Assembly: GCA_027296025.1 (NCBI GenBank) | Contig: JAPUJU010000366.1 | Location: forward strand, 1-7,125 | DNA length: 7,125 nt | Direction: 5' to 3' | Source of the DNA: a bacterium | GTDB taxonomy: Bacteria; Krumholzibacteriota; Krumholzibacteriia; WVZY01 | Shown: positions 3,980 through 7,125 of the stretch, piece after piece | Numbering within the stretch: position 1 is the stretch's first letter | Layout: the number at the start of each line of letters is the position of its first letter | Program-made: the position numbers and the translations under genes | The notes under the pieces: model-generated | Database searches by the model: none | The model's input: the letters and a program-made list of their open reading frames with translations, nothing else | Told to the model about the DNA's origin: nothing

Positions 3980-6952
3980 TCAGGCAACCGGCTGGCTGGG
4001 GTGTTCTTTTGTTACGGATTTATACTCTTCAACAAGTTCCTTAAATTCCTCGTTTGAAAGAAACTGGTCGATGTAGTCTGCGTTTGGAAGGTTGTTCGCG
4101 ATCTGCCTGACCTGCACGTAGTAACGCTGAAAGTACGCCATCGAGAGCTCCACCTGCGCCGTTTTGAGGCACGCCCGAAACAACAGGGCGTTCATTTTCA
4201 TCTGGATGTTTACGTCACTGATCTTTGACCAGATTTCTTCGCAGATCTTCAGGTAGAGCAGAAACTTCTCTTCGTCCGCCTGCCATGCGTCATGCAGCTT
4301 CAGGCACACGTAGTAAAATTCAGCGCTTAGATCCTGCGATTCCATCTTCTCGACCCTCGAGCGCATTTTCCTCACGATCTTGTTCGCCTTTTGAAACTCA
4401 CACAAATCGACGTGAATGAGGGCAACCCGTAGAGCACACCGCACGGCGTCATCCACGTATTCGATGGACTCGTACATCTCCTCCGCGAGCCTGTACTCCT
4501 GGAATGCTTCGTCGTACTCGCGGCGCCGGTAATAGTAGTCGGCGCAGAACCAATGATACATCGCGAGGCGGTACTTGGCCTCGACGGTGGGAAGCAGCTG
4601 ATCGAGCTCGCTCTTGAGTTCGCCTGACAACCTGTTATGTAGAGAATTGTGGAGGTTAAAAAGAGTGAGCAACGCGTAGAAGAACTGCTCGGAACGATAC
4701 TCCACGGACACCTGGTTCTTCACTTTCTCCGCGTAGTGGATCGCGTTGCCGTAGTAACCCAGGTTCTGATAGATAAGGGCGTAACGCAGCATGAGGTCGT
4801 TTACGAGCTCGATCATGCCCATGTTGAGGGCGACACGGACGGCCTTATCCAGGTGTTTCAGCGCTCGCTTGTAGCTGCCTTCCTCGTAATACACACCGCT
4901 CGCCATGTAATACATCGAGCAGAGCTGACGATAGACTCGATGGCGGATCGCAAGTCTCAGAGAGACACGGAGCGCATCCCGGGCCTTCGCGTACTGCGAA
5001 CTGTTGAGAAGTGACAGGATCTTGCTGTAGCTCACCGTCAGCGCGTGCTCATAGAGTCCGTGCTTGAGGGCAAGCTCCTCGCCTTTCTTCCGATAATACT
5101 CGTACTTTTTTTGGTCACCGAGATTTTCATAGTTGAGCATGTACAGAATGTACACGGCCGCCACGTCCGACGTGGACAGGTACCGGGCATAGTCCTTCAG
5201 GCTCTTCAGAAGGCGAAGCGAGTTGTCGTAGGCACCGGTCGCGTTCAACATGTCTGCCTCGATGATCAGCATTTGCGCGTACGTCTGCGAACTCTTGTTC
5301 TCGATGCGCGGTTTCGCCCACGTGATGAATTCACGGCATTTCTTCAATTCGCCGGAGCGACCCAGCGCCATTCCATATTTGAACGAAAAACTCACCGGCA
5401 CATCCCTGTTGCGCGCCATGATGTGGGTTTTGATGAGCTCCGTGAGGGCCTTGTAGTTGTGCAGGTTCCACTCGATGTTCATCCATTGTTTGATGAAGTA
5501 CCGCTCCATGGCCCAGAGCTCGTCCACTCCCGAATGGACCGCGCGTTTGCGTATGAACCCGATGCCCTCGTCGCAGTGAAACCGGGCGCCGAACACGTCG
5601 TTCACGGCTCGCTGCTCGCGTATGGTTCGGATGCGCATCTCCAGCGCCTTGCGAGTTTCTCCTACCTGTTCATAGTGAAAACACATCAGTGGATAGAGCC
5701 GGCTCGGTTCGATATTTTCGTTCGAAAAGAAGTGGATGTACTTTCTATGCAGCGCCTCGCGCCCCTCGATCTTGATCGCGGCGTAGAACGCCCGGCGGAC
5801 GGATTCATTAACGAGAGCGATACGCTCCCGCTGTTTGTCCTTGATCACTTCAACGACGCGATATGGCTTTATTCGCTGGAGCGCGAAAGAGAGCTCCCGG
5901 TCCGTCATGCCGCTCAGGCGCTTGAACTCGTCGATGAAGAGCGACCCGCGCTGGCAGGCGAGCCAGCTGATGAGGCGTTTCTCTTCGCCGTCCAGACCGG
6001 AGAGCAACGTGTTGTAGTAGTCTTCGGCGACTCGCGTTTTGGTGCTCGTTACTGGCGGTGTAGTGAAGCGCCACTCCCCACCCTCGCGCGCGAGGTCCCC
6101 GCGTACGAGCGCCCGCTTCAGCCGGACGAGCAGCCCGCTGCTCGATCGAACGTCCAGATACAGGTATTCGCTGAGATGCCTTCTCGCCTCGACGCCCGGC
6201 ATATGCCCGTGAAACCGCTCGAGAATAGCGTCGATGTCCCGCTTGGCGGGTGGCGGGATAACAAGCTCGCGCGTCATGTGGCGCGGCAGACTGTCCTGCA
6301 GGTCCCGCCTGAGCCTCGGGCTGCGGCCGGTAACGACGACGCGAAGGGACGGGCGGCTGCCTTCTTCGAGAAGCAAATCGAGTCGCCGGCCGACGTATTT
6401 CAAAAACTCCCGCTCTTCTTTGCGAACGCGATCGAACCCGTCGACGATCAGGATCATCCCTCGCTCCTGCGCGACCTGCATGAGACGCTCCCAACCGCGA
6501 ACGAACCGGTCGATAATAATTGATTGTGGGTCGATCATTTCGACCCGCATTCCGCGGGGACGGCCCTCGTCTTCACTCACAAGCACGTCGTATTCGTCAC
6601 TGCTTCCGAGGACGACAACACCGATATCGTGAATTTTGAGTTCGGCGATGAGCGCATCAATGATGAATGTTTTTCCACTCCCTGTGGCTCCGGATATGAC
6701 GACCGCTCGCTCAGCGCTCCCAGGAAATGCTCTGGATTTTTCCGGCGCGCGAGAGGACTCTCCGAGCTGTGGGCTCTGTGTTGTCTCGCTGGACGGCATC
6801 GTCGTCCGTCTGAGTTCTTCGGTGTCCAAGATGTCCACGTCAATCGTCAACGCGGGGTGAGTCCTGCCAAGAGTCAGCGTGAGGTCCGGGGTCTCTTCTT
6901 GCTCGAGCTGCTCGTCCGAGCTGATCGAATGCAGGCTGCCGGCGCTGGTCAT
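3980..6952 (-). CDS. STAND-like P-loop ATPase with winged helix and long TPR-like C-terminal region
   Basis: Large cytosolic signalling-type ATPase; STAND proteins use an NTPase switch coupled to a repeat sensor. In the 990-residue reading, residues 1-80 are low-complexity and probably disordered. The NTPase domain follows with Walker A G-A-T-G-S-G-K-T (88-95), a Walker B-like I-L-I-V-D-G-F-D (167-174) and a strand ending V-V-V-T-G-R (205-210) typical of sensor 1. A probable winged helix spans about 319-395 (D-G-E-E-K-R-L-I-S-W-L). From about 400 to 980 the sequence is all helical, with TPR-like units such as Y-Y-E-E-G-S-Y-K-R-A-L-K-H-L (688-701) and Y-Y-R-R-R-E-Y-D-E-A-F-Q-E-Y (807-820). No transmembrane segment or C-terminal effector is seen. 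The ATG at 6952 has no good Shine-Dalgarno, and no ATG, GTG or TTG lies upstream before an in-frame TAA at 7051-7049. The codons in between read like protein, so the true N-terminus may be elsewhere or the gene interrupted. In several uncultured phyla such modules are fused behind a Ser/Thr kinase; that is my best guess for the ancestral form. Confidence 0.85.
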   Translation of the reverse strand: MTSAGSLHSISSDEQLEQEETPDLTLTLGRTHPALTIDVDILDTEELRRTTMPSSETTQSPQLGESSRAPEKSRAFPGSAERAVVISGATGSGKTFIIDALIAELKIHDIGVVVLGSSDEYDVLVSEDEGRPRGMRVEMIDPQSIIIDRFVRGWERLMQVAQERGMILIVDGFDRVRKEEREFLKYVGRRLDLLLEEGSRPSLRVVVTGRSPRLRRDLQDSLPRHMTRELVIPPPAKRDIDAILERFHGHMPGVEARRHLSEYLYLDVRSSSGLLVRLKRALVRGDLAREGGEWRFTTPPVTSTKTRVAEDYYNTLLSGLDGEEKRLISWLACQRGSLFIDEFKRLSGMTDRELSFALQRIKPYRVVEVIKDKQRERIALVNESVRRAFYAAIKIEGREALHRKYIHFFSNENIEPSRLYPLMCFHYEQVGETRKALEMRIRTIREQRAVNDVFGARFHCDEGIGFIRKRAVHSGVDELWAMERYFIKQWMNIEWNLHNYKALTELIKTHIMARNRDVPVSFSFKYGMALGRSGELKKCREFITWAKPRIENKSSQTYAQMLIIEADMLNATGAYDNSLRLLKSLKDYARYLSTSDVAAVYILYMLNYENLGDQKKYEYYRKKGEELALKHGLYEHALTVSYSKILSLLNSSQYAKARDALRVSLRLAIRHRVYRQLCSMYYMASGVYYEEGSYKRALKHLDKAVRVALNMGMIELVNDLMLRYALIYQNLGYYGNAIHYAEKVKNQVSVEYRSEQFFYALLTLFNLHNSLHNRLSGELKSELDQLLPTVEAKYRLAMYHWFCADYYYRRREYDEAFQEYRLAEEMYESIEYVDDAVRCALRVALIHVDLCEFQKANKIVRKMRSRVEKMESQDLSAEFYYVCLKLHDAWQADEEKFLLYLKICEEIWSKISDVNIQMKMNALLFRACLKTAQVELSMAYFQRYYVQVRQIANNLPNADYIDQFLSNEEFKELVEEYKSVTKEHPSQPVA

Positions 6953-7048
6953 TGATTTGCGATCGCTGATCTCATCCGCAAAACCATGGGTCCACTCCTT
7001 CAGAGTCTGCCACAGCTCGTCTTTGCCGATAAATCCAAGCGAGTCCAG
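6953..7048 (-). other. Protein-like in-frame 5' extension of the ATPase gene, no standard start codon
   Basis: Thirty-two sense codons lie between the in-frame TAA and the ATG at 6952. They read L-D-S-L-G-F-I-G-K-D-E-L-W and then Q-T-L-K-E-W-T-H-G-F-A. The F-I-G-K-D-E-L-W-x-x-L pattern resembles the F-V-G-R-x-x-E-L-x-x-L signature that commonly opens AAA/STAND ATPase modules, although here Walker A follows about 100 residues later instead of the usual 25-30. There is no ATG, GTG or TTG in the segment; a CTG (7048-7046) directly abuts the TAA and could in principle serve for re-initiation. Resemblance is by eye. Confidence 0.4.
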
Positions 7049-7125
7049 TTAACCCATTCCATCTGTCTTTTCCAGTTCCGCCAGCTCTCCACCTGCTTCC
7101 ATTGCCGTTGCGCTTCGAAAATCCT
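7049..7125 (-). CDS. C-terminal end of an upstream ORF, possibly a Ser/Thr protein kinase domain (partial)
   Basis: In the same frame as the ATPase gene, 24 codons run from the window edge to the TAA at 7051-7049. They begin D-F-R-S-A-T-A-M and continue to E-L-A-E-L-E-K-T-D-G. The R-x-S-A-x-x-M...L-x-x-L pattern resembles the last helix of bacterial Hanks-type kinases (R-[FY]-x-S-A-x-E-[ML]-x-x-x-L). The two other minus-strand frames are also open over this short interval, so the frame choice rests on this resemblance and on continuity with the downstream ORF. It may be a separate upstream gene or the N-terminal part of the same gene. Confidence 0.3.
   Translation of the reverse strand, partial: DFRSATAMEAGGELAELEKTDGMG

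Noticed and set aside
5045..6523. A 492-codon open frame on the plus strand
   Set aside because: It lies wholly antisense to the ATPase gene, which has clear Walker motifs and TPR-like repeats. The antisense product has no recognisable motif and is best explained by codon bias.

Overview
The window looks like chromosomal DNA from a moderately GC-rich bacterium. I infer a metagenome-derived lineage near Krumholzibacteriota/Eisenbacteria or a relative. The reasons are the type IV pilin (core with S-N-C-H-T-V-Q-L and E-D-F-A-V-Q-N) and the large P-loop ATPase/TPR protein, both of which recall proteins of those groups. This placement is by eye and weak. All three stop codons terminate recognisable genes here (TAA decarboxylase, TAG pilin, TGA dehydrogenase and ATPase), so the standard bacterial code applies.

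Layout. (1) 2-982, + strand: C-terminal two thirds of a group II PLP-dependent amino acid decarboxylase, cut by the window edge. (2) 983-1935: about 950 bases with no convincing intact gene, less GC-rich in its right half. It carries two terminator-like hairpins, both oriented for the minus strand, and a near-consensus sigma-70 promoter, also on the minus strand (1885-1856). Promoter and first terminator bracket about 590 nt without an intact reading frame, which is either a structured non-coding RNA or a decayed gene. (3) 1936-2079, + strand: a 47-residue arginine-rich small ORF with a strong Shine-Dalgarno. (4) 2090-2527, minus strand: a complete type IV prepilin, tail to tail with the small ORF. 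(5) 2528-2732: divergent intergenic region with a possible sigma-54 element and a perfect short palindrome. (6) 2733-3911, + strand: 392-residue 3-hydroxyacyl-CoA dehydrogenase with two C-terminal domains. (7) 3980-6952, minus strand: 990-residue STAND-like P-loop ATPase with winged helix and long TPR-like tail. Its frame continues upstream in protein-like sequence to an in-frame TAA at 7049-7051, and beyond that into a segment that resembles the end of a protein kinase domain.

The genes do not form one operon: strands alternate, and functions (amine or amino acid metabolism, pilus, beta-oxidation, signalling) are unrelated. The two places most worth attention are the minus-strand transcript unit at 1258-1885 and the interrupted 5' end of the ATPase gene at 6953-7125.
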